From positions 1 through 64,000 of the forward strand of contig CAIXPL010000026.1 in the NCBI GenBank assembly GCA_903921325.1: a DNA stretch of 64,000 nt, written 5' to 3'. Shown here in pieces: positions 1 through 12,149 of the stretch. Source of the stretch: an uncultured Pseudomonadota bacterium. GTDB taxonomy: Bacteria; Pseudomonadota; Gammaproteobacteria; Burkholderiales; SG8-39. Numbering within the stretch: the first letter of the stretch is position 1; each line of letters begins with the position of its first letter. The notes below the pieces were generated by a model that searched no databases, was not told where the DNA came from, and worked only from the letters and a program-made list of their open reading frames with translations. A program made the position numbers and the translations under genes.

Positions 1-45
1 TCCTGTGCCTGCCCTTCCTGTGCCTGCCCTTCCTGTGCCTGCCAT
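1..45. repeat. 15-bp tandem repeat inside truB (QAQEG units)
   Basis: Three near-identical 15-base units (plus strand tcctgtgcctgccct) occupy 1-45, a fourth degenerate one follows, and the array continues off the left edge. Read on the minus strand in the truB frame each unit encodes QAQEG. The period is five codons, so gain or loss of units keeps the gene in frame. Confidence 0.9.
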
Positions 46-776
46 CCCTGTGCCATCGATTTCAGCATTCGGCTTTCCGGGGTCTGCTGTTGCCCCCTAC
101 GCGCTTCCAGCACCAATTCGTGGATATGAACGTTGCGTGGCGCACGATCGACTGCAATGCCCTGGCGCGCCAGCCGATAGAGCGGCACGCCATCGCGTTT
201 CAATGCCGAATACATCGGTGGCACCTGTTCGATCGGACCCCGGAACCGCGCCAGCACGGCCTCAATCGCAGCGGCATCGAGCGGCGGCACCGGGCACTGC
301 TCGATTACCTCACCTTCGGCATCGGCTGTCGTCGTACGGGTGCCCAGGCGCACGCGCGCCACATAGGTCTTATCTGAATCGAGCAAGGTCTGACCGAACT
401 TGGCCGCATCACCAAACACCAGCGGCAACAGTCCACTGGCCATCGGATCGAGTGTGCCGGTGTGTCCGCCATGCTCGGCACACAACAGGCGACGCGCCCG
501 TTGCAGCGCTGCGTTGGAGCTCAGACCGATCGGCTTGTCGAGCAATAGAACCCCATCGACCCGTGACCAGCGCGGCTGTTTGACATGAACCCTGGTGGTG
601 GTCGTTACGCGCACTGCCTGATGATCAGGCCCAGTCACTGCTGCAGTGACTGCCGTGTTCGAGTGGGGCTGCGGCGTGCTCTCTGGACGATCTTCACGTG
701 TTGTCACTGCATCAGTGCCTGCCTCGCCCGCCAGGGGCTGCGGCGAGCCCTCTGGTCGCTGATCAGGTGTTGTCAC
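1..776 (-). CDS. truB: tRNA pseudouridine(55) synthase TruB, 3' end off the window
   Basis: TruB converts U55 of the tRNA T-loop to pseudouridine. The minus-strand frame shows the family landmarks in order: a [10 protein letters not shown] segment, the catalytic GHTGTLDP motif, [17 protein letters not shown], and the [15 protein letters not shown] block. The gene has no stop before base 1, so the C-terminal end (normally including a CSKGTYIR-like strand) lies outside. Two oddities are seen. About 60 residues of Thr/Pro/Gln-rich sequence precede the conserved start of the fold, and a QAQEG pentapeptide repeat sits just after the IHEL strand. The start is uncertain: I chose GTG at 776 because an AGGA lies 5 bases upstream. 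In-frame alternatives are ATG at 827 or 812 and GTG at 707, 638 or 614. It overlaps the end of rbfA by 14 bases and is the last visible gene of the rimP operon. Confidence 0.9.
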   Translation of the reverse strand, partial: MTTPDQRPEGSPQPLAGEAGTDAVTTREDRPESTPQPHSNTAVTAAVTGPDHQAVRVTTTTRVHVKQPRWSRVDGVLLLDKPIGLSSNAALQRARRLLCAEHGGHTGTLDPMASGLLPLVFGDAAKFGQTLLDSDKTYVARVRLGTRTTTADAEGEVIEQCPVPPLDAAAIEAVLARFRGPIEQVPPMYSALKRDGVPLYRLARQGIAVDRAPRNVHIHELVLEARRGQQQTPESRMLKSMAQGWQAQEGQAQEGQAQ

Positions 777-779
777 TGC
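573..779. repeat. 69-bp imperfect tandem repeat at the rbfA/truB junction
   Basis: On the minus strand, units begin at 779, 710 and 641. The first two match over most of their length; the third matches only in its first 20 or so bases. Each copy repeats the end of rbfA in frame, giving SDNT-stop, SDNT-stop and SDWA-stop with TGA at 763-765, 694-696 and 625-627. In the truB frame the units encode [15 protein letters not shown] and [15 protein letters not shown]. The period is 23 codons. Confidence 0.85.
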
Positions 780-1155
780 CGTCCTGCCCACTTGTGCGGG
801 CTTGGAGATCATCGCGCAGGGCATCATCGATCAGTCGATCGAGGGCAAGACCGTGCTCAATCGATTGGTCGTACTCAAAGTGCAGCTCGGGAGTGATATG
901 GGTCTTGATGCGGCGACCTAGCAGGCTGCGCATGAACCCTGATGCACGCTCGAGCACCTGCGCCAATTCGGCGCGATCAGTACTCGTTGACAAGGTGGTG
1001 TAGAACACCTTGGCATGGGCCATATCCTGCGCCACCCGCACTTCGGTGATGGTGACCAGGGCCACGCGCGGATCGCGCAATTCGCCGGCGAGAATGGACG
1101 AAATCTCGCGCTGGATCTGGTCTCCGATACGGCGCAGCCGCTGGGGGTTGGCCAT
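763..1155 (-). CDS. rbfA: Ribosome-binding factor A
   Basis: RbfA is a late 30S maturation factor that binds near helix 1 of 16S rRNA and is needed for processing and cold adaptation. The 130-residue product starts with a typical [22 protein letters not shown] region. It carries the KH-type fold signatures [18 protein letters not shown] and the closing [12 protein letters not shown], close to the usual 120-140 residue length. It lies 6 bases downstream of infB in the conserved nusA-infB-rbfA-truB order. Its stop codon falls inside the first copy of a 69-bp repeat, so the last few residues (GSDNT) are part of the repeat unit and are probably not conserved. Confidence 0.95.
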   Translation of the reverse strand: MANPQRLRRIGDQIQREISSILAGELRDPRVALVTITEVRVAQDMAHAKVFYTTLSTSTDRAELAQVLERASGFMRSLLGRRIKTHITPELHFEYDQSIEHGLALDRLIDDALRDDLQARTSGQDGSDNT

Positions 1156-1161
1156 TGTGAA

Positions 1162-4089
<2,928 letters not shown>

Positions 4090-4171
4090 TAATTCTTTCC
4101 TCTACAGTCCATCACTTGCTCATGCCCCGCGCTGCGAAGCCGCGCCGGTTTACTGCTCACCCGTCTATCGC

Positions 4172-5653
4172 TTACTGCTCGTCTGCGAACCAGTGCTCGC
4201 GCGCCTTGCTGATCAAGGGGCGCGCACGCTCCTCATCAATGCCGGACAGTTCAACCAATTCATCGACCGCCAGATCCGCCAGATCATCGAGCTTGCGAAT
4301 ACCTGCCTGTGCCAGCCGCGCGAGCAGGTCAGGGTCCATGCCGTCCAGGTCACGCAGCGCCGGCTCGATCTGCTCCATGCCTTCCTCATCACGGATTTGC
4401 TCGACCAACAGGGCGTCCTTGGCACGGCTGCGCAACTCGTTCACGATCGGCTCGTCAAACGCTTCGATCTCGAGCATTTCGCCAATCGGCACATAGGCGA
4501 CCTGCTCGAGCGTGGTAAAGCCTTCCTCGATCAGAACATTGGCAACATCTTCGTCGACATCGAGCTTTTCCATGAACAGCGTGCGCACACTGCCGGTCTC
4601 CTCTTCGACCTTGCGCTCGGCGTCCTCACGGGTCATCAGATTGATCGCCCAGCCGGTGAGCTCGGAGGCAAGACGCACGTTCTGGCCACTGCGACCGATG
4701 GCGATGGCGAGATTCTCTTCATCGACCACCACATCCATGCTGTGGCGATCTTCATCAACCACGATGCTCGACACTTCGGCCGGTGCCAAAGCGCCGATTA
4801 CAAATTGCGCCGGGTCAGCCGACCACAGGATGATATCGACCCGCTCACCGCCCAGTTCCTGGGTGACCGCCTGCACGCGCGAACCGCGCATGCCCACGCA
4901 CGTGCCAATCGGATCAATCCGCTGATCGTTTGACTTCACGCCGATCTTGGCGCGTATGCCAGGGTCACGGGCAGCCGATTTGATCTCGAGCAGTCCCTGT
5001 TCGATCTCCGGCACTTCGAGACGGAACAGTTCCATGATGAACTCTGGAGAGGTCCGCGAGAGGATGACTTGCGGACCGCGCACTCCCCGATCAATACGCA
5101 GCAGGCAGGCGCGCACACGATCGCCCACCCGGATGTTTTCACGCGGAATCTGATGTTCACGCGGGAGCAGGGCTTCGACGCGGCCTGATTCAATAATCAC
5201 GTTGCCACGATCGATCCGCTTGACCGTACCGGAGATCAGCTTTTCGTTGCGCGCGAGGAAGTCCTGCAGAATCTGCTCGCGCTCGGCGTCGCGGATTTTT
5301 TGCAGGATGACCTGCTTGGCGGTCTGGGCGCCGATGCGGCCCCACTCGATCGGCTCGAGCTGCTCTTCGATATAGTCCTCGCTCTGGATATCCGCGATCT
5401 GCTTTTGCGCATCGGCAAGGGCGATCTGATGCGCGGGAAACTCAAGCGCATCGTCCGCGACCACCTGCCAGCGGCGAAACGTATCGTATTCGCCCGATTC
5501 GCGGTCGATCGTCACCCGCACTTCGACGTCTTCGGGGAAGCGTTTCTTGGTCGCCGAGGCGAGTGCCAACTCCAGTGCGCCAAACACAATGTCCTTGGCC
5601 ACATTCTTTTCACGCGCCAGTGCATCGACCAGCATGAGGATCTCGCGACTCAT
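4172..5653 (-). CDS. nusA: Transcription termination/antitermination factor NusA
   Basis: NusA binds RNA polymerase and nascent RNA, modulating pausing, Rho-dependent termination and rrn antitermination. The 493-residue sequence has an N-terminal polymerase-binding domain ([20 protein letters not shown]). An S1 domain lies at about residues 135-200 ([16 protein letters not shown]). Two KH domains follow, including the [19 protein letters not shown] segment. At the C-terminus are two acidic helix-hairpin-helix repeats of the kind that contact the alpha subunit CTD. It sits between rimP and infB in the standard operon. Confidence 0.97.
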   Translation of the reverse strand: MSREILMLVDALAREKNVAKDIVFGALELALASATKKRFPEDVEVRVTIDRESGEYDTFRRWQVVADDALEFPAHQIALADAQKQIADIQSEDYIEEQLEPIEWGRIGAQTAKQVILQKIRDAEREQILQDFLARNEKLISGTVKRIDRGNVIIESGRVEALLPREHQIPRENIRVGDRVRACLLRIDRGVRGPQVILSRTSPEFIMELFRLEVPEIEQGLLEIKSAARDPGIRAKIGVKSNDQRIDPIGTCVGMRGSRVQAVTQELGGERVDIILWSADPAQFVIGALAPAEVSSIVVDEDRHSMDVVVDEENLAIAIGRSGQNVRLASELTGWAINLMTREDAERKVEEETGSVRTLFMEKLDVDEDVANVLIEEGFTTLEQVAYVPIGEMLEIEAFDEPIVNELRSRAKDALLVEQIRDEEGMEQIEPALRDLDGMDPDLLARLAQAGIRKLDDLADLAVDELVELSGIDEERARPLISKAREHWFADEQ

Positions 5654-5766
5654 TGATGACCCTTAGTCAAATCCGTAAACCTGAACACAGCACCGCACAA
5701 CCGCCGGCGCCCGAAACCTGCCACAACGCACCACCCTGCCGACCTGCGACCGCCTGATCGCCAGGC

Positions 5767-6231
5767 CTACGACCATTTGTGCACTAACCGCACTTTTTCC
5801 AGATCCACCAGCGGAAACCGGTGAATCGCGTCCTCGACCTTCATCTCAAGCATCTGTTCATCCGCACCCAGCAGCGTGCCGGTAAACCGGCGGCGCCCGC
5901 CGACTGCGATGCGCACACGCACCTCGATCTGCCGCCCCGCGAACCGCTTGAAATGCTCAACGGTGCGCAAAACCCGATCCAGCCCCGGCGATGACACTTC
6001 CAGCCGGTCGTAATCTATCCCTTCGACCTCAAGCACCCGCTGCAGTTGCCGGGTCACCCGCTCACAATCTTCAACCTTGATGCGCACCAGCGCATCGTCA
6101 ATCGGTCCATCGATACGATCGATGAACACCCGCACCAGACGCCCGCGTGACACGATCTCGCAATCGGCGATGTCGTACCCCATTCCGCTCACCGTCGTCT
6201 CGACGATCTCCTTCAGGCCCAGCTTCGCCAC
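5767..6231 (-). CDS. rimP: Ribosome maturation factor RimP
   Basis: RimP assists 30S subunit assembly. The 154-residue product has the two expected parts: an N-terminal alpha/beta domain ending in the highly conserved VSSPGLDRVL motif (around residue 92), and a C-terminal SH3-like barrel with RRRFTGTLLGA. It heads the minus-strand operon rimP-nusA-infB-rbfA-truB. A rho-independent terminator lies about 130 bases upstream, so the operon promoter is expected between 6232 and 6360. A 113-base gap separates it from nusA; no RNA gene was seen there. Confidence 0.95.
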   Translation of the reverse strand: MAKLGLKEIVETTVSGMGYDIADCEIVSRGRLVRVFIDRIDGPIDDALVRIKVEDCERVTRQLQRVLEVEGIDYDRLEVSSPGLDRVLRTVEHFKRFAGRQIEVRVRIAVGGRRRFTGTLLGADEQMLEMKVEDAIHRFPLVDLEKVRLVHKWS

Positions 6232-6362
6232 TATCCAACCCCGGGCCAGGCAGGCGCAAACCTCGCACTACCCGGCAAAAAGCCCCATGCATTGCGCTCA
6301 GTCGCCAGCGCAGAGCCACAAACGGCCCCCGCGCCTGCCTACCCATCGCAAACGGCATGCAG

Positions 6363-6389
6363 AAAAAAAAATGGGCTCGACGCCCATTT
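6363..6389 (-). terminator. Rho-independent terminator after rluB
   Basis: On the minus strand an 8-bp perfect stem (AAATGGGC pairing with GCCCATTT, 5-base loop) is followed directly by a run of T (the A-run at 6363-6370 on the plus strand). It lies 60 bases past the rluB stop and separates that gene cluster from the rimP operon. Confidence 0.85.
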
Positions 6390-6448
6390 CCACAACCTGT
6401 GAATTATAGCAAATTCTGAGCCGAACCAGAAGACCCTTGGTGAGTGTT

Positions 6449-7978
6449 CTAACTTCGGCCCGATCCGCCGGCGCCCGATTTGCCCCGGCTCGCTGTACCG
6501 GTGCGGCGGCCGCTGAAGGCACCACCGCCCGCGCGGCGATCAGGTGCCGACCGCGCGGGGCGATCAGGTGCCGCACGGCCGGGGCCGCGCTCGGACCTGG
6601 GTGCAGCGCCCGTGCCCAGGCGCCGTTCGGGCTTCGCGGCCCCTCTTCGTCCAGCGGCGGCGCGGGGTGGGCCCTGACGCGGGGCTTCGGCTTGCAGACC
6701 CACCGCACTCGCCAGCGCTTGCAATTCAGCGGGCGTAGCAAGGCGTGCGCGCCCGCGCGGCAGATCACGCGGCAGAACGATCGTGCCGAACCGCACGCGG
6801 ATCAGGCGGCTGACGACGAGGCCCACCGCCTCGACCATGCGCCTCACCTCGCGATTGCGGCCTTCACGCAAGGTAACGCTATACCAGCGGTTGATGCCGT
6901 CACCACCGGCCTCCTCCAACTGGTCGAACTGCGCCATGCCATCTTCCAGTTGAACCCCGGCTGTCAATTGGGCACGCTGCTCAGGGGTCAGCTCGCCGAG
7001 CACCCGCACCGCATATTCCCGCTCCACTTCATGGCTGGGATGAGTGAGTCGTGCTGCCAGATCGCCCCAGGTGGTCAGCAGCAGCAGCCCGCTGGTGTTG
7101 AAATCCAGACGCCCGACCGGAATCCAGCGACCGGAGCGTGGCCGTGGCAGATTCGCAAAGATACTGGGCCGGCCCTCGGGGTCGTCATGCGAGACAATTT
7201 CCCCCGCCGGCTTGTGGTACAGCAGCACCGCCTGTTCGGGTGTGCCTGCCGCCAGATGAATCGGTTTGCCATCGACCAGAATCCGATCGGCCGCACTGGC
7301 CCGATCACCCAGTTTGGCAACCTGATCATTGACCATCACACGGCCCGATGCGATCAAATCGTCGACTTCGCGGCGCGAACCGCGCCCATGCATCGACAGC
7401 AGTTTTTGAATTCTGATCGGCTCATCGTTCCCGATCTCCGGCATTTTCGGGCGCAAGGGCCCCATCGCGCGGCGCGGGCGCACGGATGGTGGCGGGCGCG
7501 CGCCGACCGACACTGGCACTGGCGCTGCAGCTGCATCTGGTGGGCGCCTTGCGGCTGCATCTGGCGTACGTCGTGCGGTTGCGTCTGCTGTACGCCGTGC
7601 GGCCGCATCTGGCGTACGCCGTGCGGTTGGGTCTGGTGTACGCCGTGCGGCCGCATCCGAGGTACGCCCTGCACTTGGGGCTGGAGACCGTCGCCCCTGT
7701 GATGGCGAGGAACTGAACGAAGCGGCGGCGCGGCGGCGCGCACTCTCCTGCCCTCGCCCAGGCTTGCCTCCAGGTCGATCACGCCATTCGCCGCGTTCCT
7801 CGGGCGGTGCGACACGATCGGTGCGCGGCGCCGAAACAGTCCGCCTTGGGCGCTCGGGCGCCGCTTGCGTGCCCTCCGCGGAGGCCAAGGCAAGCCGGTT
7901 GCGCCCTACCGGCCGCCCGGTCTTGCCCGGTTTGGCAGCGCGGCGCTCAGAGCTCGGCCGGGGCTCCGGGGAGAGCAC
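6449..7978 (-). CDS. rluB: 23S rRNA pseudouridine synthase RluB, with long N- and C-terminal extensions
   Basis: RluB makes pseudouridine 2605 of 23S rRNA. The catalytic core starts about 180 residues in with an S4 RNA-binding domain ([20 protein letters not shown]). The family signature [14 protein letters not shown] carries the catalytic Asp, and the [11 protein letters not shown] segment follows. Before the core is a Pro/Arg/Ala-rich region containing RRTPDAAA octapeptide repeats; after it is a basic Gly/Arg/Ala tail, both probably disordered. The start is uncertain. GTG at 7978 overlaps scpB by 32 bases and leaves no gap. TTG at 7888 and ATG at 7444 (just before the S4 domain, like the short E. 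coli protein) are alternatives. Extended RluB proteins are common in Burkholderiales. Confidence 0.85.
   Translation of the reverse strand: MLSPEPRPSSERRAAKPGKTGRPVGRNRLALASAEGTQAAPERPRRTVSAPRTDRVAPPEERGEWRDRPGGKPGRGQESARRRAAASFSSSPSQGRRSPAPSAGRTSDAAARRTPDPTARRTPDAAARRTADATARRTPDAAARRPPDAAAAPVPVSVGARPPPSVRPRRAMGPLRPKMPEIGNDEPIRIQKLLSMHGRGSRREVDDLIASGRVMVNDQVAKLGDRASAADRILVDGKPIHLAAGTPEQAVLLYHKPAGEIVSHDDPEGRPSIFANLPRPRSGRWIPVGRLDFNTSGLLLLTTWGDLAARLTHPSHEVEREYAVRVLGELTPEQRAQLTAGVQLEDGMAQFDQLEEAGGDGINRWYSVTLREGRNREVRRMVEAVGLVVSRLIRVRFGTIVLPRDLPRGRARLATPAELQALASAVGLQAEAPRQGPPRAAAGRRGAAKPERRLGTGAAPRSERGPGRAAPDRPARSAPDRRAGGGAFSGRRTGTASRGKSGAGGSGRS
7526..7669. repeat. 24-bp in-frame tandem repeat in rluB (RRTPDAAA units)
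   Basis: Six 24-base units lie in the rluB N-terminal extension, encoding variants of RRTPDAAA ([48 protein letters not shown]). The period is exactly eight codons. Confidence 0.9.
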
Positions 7979-8576
7979 CGGCCGGGTCTCCAACGCGAGC
8001 GTCGGTCGTGTCTTCGGTCGCGTCGGCCGTGTTGGCGAGGAGATCGACGGTGTGCGGGATTTCTTCAAGCGGAGGCAACTCCTGCAGACTGCGCAAACCC
8101 AGATCGTCGAGGAACGAGCGGGTCGTTGCATAAAGGGCTGGGCGGCCCGGGGTTTCGCGATGACCGACCACATCAATCCAGCCACGCTCTTCAAGATTTC
8201 GGATCACATTGGGCGATACCATGACACCGCGGATGTCTTCGATATCGCCGCGGGTGACTGGCTGGCGATAGGCGATGATCGCCAGAGTCTCCATCACGGC
8301 GCGAGAATAGCGCGGTGCTTTTTCCGCATTCAGGCGATCCAGCACGAGCTGATACTCTGCGCGCGTCTGGAATCGCCAGCCGCTACATACCTGCACCAGC
8401 TCGACGCCGCGCCCATCCCATTCAGTACGCAGTTGATCGAGCATCTCGGCAATGGCGGGCGGCGGATCGATCACATCGAACAACTGGTGAAGCTGCTCCA
8501 CCGCCAGCGGTTCGCGGGCTGCGAGCAGCGCGGCTTCAAGCACACGCTTGGGATCAAGACTGTTCATCATCGTCAT
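7947..8576 (-). CDS. scpB: Segregation and condensation protein B
   Basis: ScpB is the winged-helix kleisin partner of the SMC-ScpA complex that helps organise and segregate the chromosome. The 209-residue product shows two winged-helix domains, with the conserved [22 protein letters not shown] stretch split across the second and the [18 protein letters not shown] element near the end. The C-terminal 40 residues are Asp/Ala-rich and not conserved. It starts within the end of scpA (overlap of about 20 bases; ATG at 8576, 8570 and 8567 are all possible), so the two are translationally coupled. This SMC-type system works beside ParABS; no smc gene lies in this window. Confidence 0.93.
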   Translation of the reverse strand: MTMMNSLDPKRVLEAALLAAREPLAVEQLHQLFDVIDPPPAIAEMLDQLRTEWDGRGVELVQVCSGWRFQTRAEYQLVLDRLNAEKAPRYSRAVMETLAIIAYRQPVTRGDIEDIRGVMVSPNVIRNLEERGWIDVVGHRETPGRPALYATTRSFLDDLGLRSLQELPPLEEIPHTVDLLANTADATEDTTDARVGDPAGALPGAPAEL

Positions 8577-9393
8577 GCACGCGCTTTACATAAATCGGAT
8601 CATAGGGCCTTGCCTGACTGAGTTCGATCAGTCCCTCTCGAGCGAGCTCAAGGACAGCAAGAAAATTCACGACCAGCATGGCAACGCCGCGGGAGGGATC
8701 AAACAGGCTGCCAAATTCCCGAAACCCGCTACCGCGCAACAACCGCAGCACAATGGCCATGTATTCACGCACCGACAGCTCATCGCGCGACACTGAGTGA
8801 TGCGCACGCACCCGCGCCTGACGCAGAAGCTCCTGCCAGGCTGCCACCAATGCCTGCGGTTCTACTTGTGGCAGACGTTTCACCAAGGTCTGCTCGATCC
8901 ACACGCTCACTGATCGAAACTCGCGATCCGCACGCGGCAACGCTTCGAGCTCGGCCGCGGCTGCCTTCATCTGCTCGTATTCGAGCAGGCGGCGCACCAA
9001 TTCGACCCGCGGATCGAATCCTTCGTCCTGCCCCTGGGCACGCGGCCGCGGCAGCAACATGCGCGACTTGATTTCCATCAGCATCGCCGCCATCACCAGA
9101 TACTCAGCGGCCAGCTCCAGATTCTTCGAGCGCATTGCCTCGACATACTCAAGATACTGCAGCGTGAGCGCGGCCATCGGGATATCAAGTACATCCACGT
9201 TGGTCTTGCGGATCAGATAGAGCAATAAATCAAGCGGTCCCTCGAAGTGCTCAAGAATGACTTCGAGCGCATCGGGCGGAATGTACAGATCGGTTGGCAT
9301 CTGCATCAACGGCTCGCCGCGCACGCGCGCAACCGGCTGGCTCGCCACCGCCTGCGATTCGAGCATCTCCGGGATGTCCAACTGCTGCGTCAT
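8554..9393 (-). CDS. scpA: Segregation and condensation protein A (kleisin)
   Basis: ScpA bridges the SMC heads. The 279-residue product has the family opening [21 protein letters not shown] split over the first 80 residues, then [21 protein letters not shown], and the C-terminal winged helix ([17 protein letters not shown]). I use the ATG at 9393, where [10 protein letters not shown] begins. The frame stays open about 300 bases further upstream, but that part overlaps trpS and reads as its shadow. The start lies 16 bases after the trpS stop. Confidence 0.93.
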   Translation of the reverse strand: MTQQLDIPEMLESQAVASQPVARVRGEPLMQMPTDLYIPPDALEVILEHFEGPLDLLLYLIRKTNVDVLDIPMAALTLQYLEYVEAMRSKNLELAAEYLVMAAMLMEIKSRMLLPRPRAQGQDEGFDPRVELVRRLLEYEQMKAAAAELEALPRADREFRSVSVWIEQTLVKRLPQVEPQALVAAWQELLRQARVRAHHSVSRDELSVREYMAIVLRLLRGSGFREFGSLFDPSRGVAMLVVNFLAVLELAREGLIELSQARPYDPIYVKRVHDDDEQS

Positions 9394-9409
9394 CGCGTAG
9401 CGGTCCTCG

Positions 9410-10612
9410 TCAACTGTAGTCCAGGCCCATCGCTGCGCGCACCTCGCGCATGGTCTCGCGCGCAAGGTCGCGCGCCTTGTCGCAACCATCGGCGATGATG
9501 CTGCGTACCAGGGTCGGATCATCGATATAGCGCTGGGCCCGCTCAAACATTGGCCGCTGCTCGAGCAGCACCCTGTCAATGACCGGTTGCTTGCATTCAA
9601 GGCAACCAATGCCCGCGCTGCGGCAGCCCTGCTGCACCCACTCGCGCGTAGGCAGATCGGAATAGACCTGGTGGAACTGCCACACAGGGCATTTATCGGG
9701 GTCACCCGGATCGGTGCGCTTCACCCGTGCCGGATCAGTCGGCATGGTGCGAATCTTACGGGTGACCTGCTCAGGTGCCTCACGCAACCCTATCGCGTTG
9801 CTATAGGACTTGGACATTTTCTGTCCGTCGAGGCCGGGCAGTCGGGACGCCTCGGTGAGCAGGACTTCGGGTTCAGGCAGAATCACCCGGCCACCGCCTT
9901 CAAGATAGCCAAACAGGCGCTCGCGATCGAGCTTGCTCAGGTTCTGTTGCTCATCGAGCAAGGCATGCGCGGCCTCCAGCGCCTCATCGTGTCCCTGTTC
10001 CTGAAAGCGCGTGCGCAGATCCATATAGACCCGCGCCTTGCGGCTGCCCAGCTTGCGCACAGCCTCCTTGGCCTTGTCTTCGAACCCGGGTTCGCGTCCA
10101 TACAGGTGGTTGAACCGCCGCGCAATTTCGCGCATCAGTTCCACATGCGGCACCTGGTCCTCGCCGACCGGAACAAACTTGGCGCGATAAATCAGCACGT
10201 CAGCTGCTTGCAGCAACGGGTAGCCAAGAAACCCGTAGGTCGATAGATCGCGATCGCTCAGCCGCTCCTGCTGATCTTTGTAGGTGGGCACCCGCTCAAG
10301 CCATCCGAGCGGCGTCACCATCGAGAGCAGCGTATGCAACTCGGCGTGCTCGAGCACTCGCGATTGCAAAAACAGCACCGATTGCGACGGATCGACACCC
10401 GAGGCGAGCCAGTCGATCACCATCTCCCAGACATTGTTCTCGATCTCGCCGGGCTCGGCATAGTGCGTGGTGAGCGCATGCCAATCGGCCACAAAGAACA
10501 GGCACGGATATTCGGCCTGCAAGCGCACCCAGTTTTTCAGCGCTCCATGGTAATGCCCCAGGTGGAGGCTCCCGGTCGGGCGCATCCCTGAGACGACACG
10601 ATCTGCAAACAT
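9410..10612 (-). CDS. trpS: Tryptophan--tRNA ligase
   Basis: TrpS charges tRNA-Trp. The 400-residue class I synthetase shows the HIGH-equivalent motif HLGHYHG near residue 18 (in SGMRPTGSLHLGHYHG) and the KMSKS loop (GQKMSKSYSNAI) around residue 255. It is longer than the usual 330-350 residues because of an insertion before the KMSKS loop, with a charged REIARRFNHLYGREPGFED to RTRFQEQGHDEALEAA region. This matches the long form known in beta- and gammaproteobacteria. It ends in the AMGLDYS tail and is followed closely by scpA. Confidence 0.95.
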   Translation of the reverse strand: MFADRVVSGMRPTGSLHLGHYHGALKNWVRLQAEYPCLFFVADWHALTTHYAEPGEIENNVWEMVIDWLASGVDPSQSVLFLQSRVLEHAELHTLLSMVTPLGWLERVPTYKDQQERLSDRDLSTYGFLGYPLLQAADVLIYRAKFVPVGEDQVPHVELMREIARRFNHLYGREPGFEDKAKEAVRKLGSRKARVYMDLRTRFQEQGHDEALEAAHALLDEQQNLSKLDRERLFGYLEGGGRVILPEPEVLLTEASRLPGLDGQKMSKSYSNAIGLREAPEQVTRKIRTMPTDPARVKRTDPGDPDKCPVWQFHQVYSDLPTREWVQQGCRSAGIGCLECKQPVIDRVLLEQRPMFERAQRYIDDPTLVRSIIADGCDKARDLARETMREVRAAMGLDYS

Positions 10613-10641
10613 GATGCTCGATTCCCGCTAAGTGTTGTTGA

Positions 10642-11280
10642 TCAATGCAAGAAGGGCGCCACACTGCCCTTGCCCTGGCGCACCACCACCGGCGCGCCCT
10701 GGGTGAGATCGATCACCGTGGAGGGCTCGACGCCGCAGGTGCCCCCGTCAATCACCAGATCGACCGAGTGCTCAAGCCGTGCGCGAATATCGCTCGCCCG
10801 ATCCAGAGGCTCGTCATCGCCCGGCAGGAGCAGCGAGGTGGATAACATCGGCTCGCCGAGTTCCTCGAGCAGAGCAATGGCAATCGGATTACCCGGTATG
10901 CGCACCCCGATGGTCTTGCTGCGTGCGTGCGCCACGCGTCGCGGCAAGTCACGGGATGCCTGCAGGATGAAGGTGTAGCTGCCGGGCGTGCTCTCCTTCA
11001 TCAGGCGAAACGCCCGATTGTCGAGGCGGGCGTATTCACCGATCTGCGACAGGTTACGGCACATGAGCGTGAGATGGTGGGTGTCATCAATGTCGCGAAT
11101 CCAGCGCATTCGCTCCATTGCCGCCTTGTCGCCGACCTGACAGCCCAGGGCATAGAGCGAATCGGTCGGATAGACGATCACCCCCGATGCCTTGAGGATG
11201 GTCACCGCTTCGCGTATCAGACGCTTTTGCGGGTTTTGCGGATGAATCTCGAAGTACTGGGCCACGGCGCTCAGTGACAC
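10642..11280 (-). CDS. YciO/Sua5/YrdC family protein (threonylcarbamoyl-AMP synthase-like)
   Basis: The 212-residue product is a single YrdC-type RNA-binding fold with the PTDSLYALGC loop near residue 38, the KTIGVRIPGN strand and the GGTCGVEPSTVIDL ending. Its length and the opening QYFEIHPQNPQKR fit the YciO branch better than TsaC or Sua5. TsaC makes threonylcarbamoyl-AMP for the t6A tRNA modification; whether YciO does the same reaction in vivo is less certain. The GTG start at 11280 overlaps the end of the upstream PHP gene, so the two are coupled. Confidence 0.88.
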   Translation of the reverse strand: MSLSAVAQYFEIHPQNPQKRLIREAVTILKASGVIVYPTDSLYALGCQVGDKAAMERMRWIRDIDDTHHLTLMCRNLSQIGEYARLDNRAFRLMKESTPGSYTFILQASRDLPRRVAHARSKTIGVRIPGNPIAIALLEELGEPMLSTSLLLPGDDEPLDRASDIRARLEHSVDLVIDGGTCGVEPSTVIDLTQGAPVVVRQGKGSVAPFLH

Positions 11281-12110
11281 CCAGCCAGCACGGACCAGAT
11301 CGGATCGAGCTCTGAGGGCAGCGCTGGCAAAGCGCCCAGATCAGTGCGGCTCTCCTGCGGTCCATGAAAATCCGACCCCCGCGAGGCCTTCAGCCCATGG
11401 TGCCGTGCGAGCGCGCCGTAGTGCGCGTATTGGCTCGGATCGTGGCTACCCGTGACCACTTCAATGCCGATGCCACCGGCGCTGCGAAACTCGACGATGA
11501 GCTCATCCATGGCGCTCGGCGACAATCGATACCGCCCGGGATGCGCAATCACGGCAACCCCGCCCGCCCCGGTAATCCAGCCCACCGCGTCAGCCAGATC
11601 GGCCCATTGCTGCGGTACATAGGCAGGCTTGCCATCGCCCAGAAACCGATCAAACACTTCGTTCAGATTGCGCACATGGCCCTGCGCGAGCAGGTAGCGG
11701 GCAAAGTGGGTGCGTCCGATCAGATCAGGGTCCTCGGCAAGGGCATAGGCCCCCTGCAGGCTGCCAGGCATACCCAGATGATCGAGTCGCCGCGCCATCT
11801 CGGCAGCACGGCCCTGGCGGCTGCCTCGGGTGGCGGCAACACCGGCCACCAGGGCCTCATTGGCCGGATCGATGCCGAGGCCAACAATATGGATGGTCTG
11901 CCCGCGCCAGGTGACGGAGATTTCCACTCCGGGCACGAACACAATGCCGCAGGCACGCGCCGCCGCCGCAGCCTCTTCCAGACCGCGCAAGACGTCGTGA
12001 TCGGTCAGCGCCCAATGGGTCACCCCTCGATCGGCCGCACGCCGCGCGAGGAGCGTCGGGCTGAGGGTGCCATCCGAGGCGGTCGAATGGCAGTGGAAAT
12101 CGGCGTTCAT
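11271..12110 (-). CDS. rnm: PHP-domain phosphoesterase (RNase AM / YciV family)
   Basis: The 279-residue protein starts with the PHP metal motif DFHCHSTASDGTLSP and continues with TDHD, EISVTW, AHPGRYR and the final RGSDFHGP. Together these give the multi-His/Asp metal centre of the PHP family. E. coli RnaAM (formerly YciV/TrpH) is a 5'-3' exonuclease that matures rRNA 5' ends and also hydrolyses 3',5'-bisphosphonucleosides. Pairing with a YciO homologue, as here, is also seen around E. coli yciV-yciO, which supports the call. The gene name is assigned by family and context. Confidence 0.85.
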   Translation of the reverse strand: MNADFHCHSTASDGTLSPTLLARRAADRGVTHWALTDHDVLRGLEEAAAAARACGIVFVPGVEISVTWRGQTIHIVGLGIDPANEALVAGVAATRGSRQGRAAEMARRLDHLGMPGSLQGAYALAEDPDLIGRTHFARYLLAQGHVRNLNEVFDRFLGDGKPAYVPQQWADLADAVGWITGAGGVAVIAHPGRYRLSPSAMDELIVEFRSAGGIGIEVVTGSHDPSQYAHYGALARHHGLKASRGSDFHGPQESRTDLGALPALPSELDPIWSVLAGCH

Positions 12111-12149
12111 GATTCCGCCATTGTACCGACTGGCGATGCGCCGGACCGC

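Noticed and set aside
585-1003. Plus-strand frames with a repeated GLRRALW-type phrase over the rbfA/truB junction.
   Set aside because: They are the opposite-strand reading of the 69-bp repeat in truB and rbfA.
6298-6768. A 156-codon minus-strand frame spanning the rluB 3' end and the terminator.
   Set aside because: It is out of frame with rluB, crosses a strong terminator and has no domain.
9394-9705. Upstream extension of scpA by 104 codons.
   Set aside because: The extra residues overlap trpS and are unlike ScpA; the conserved protein begins at [10 protein letters not shown].
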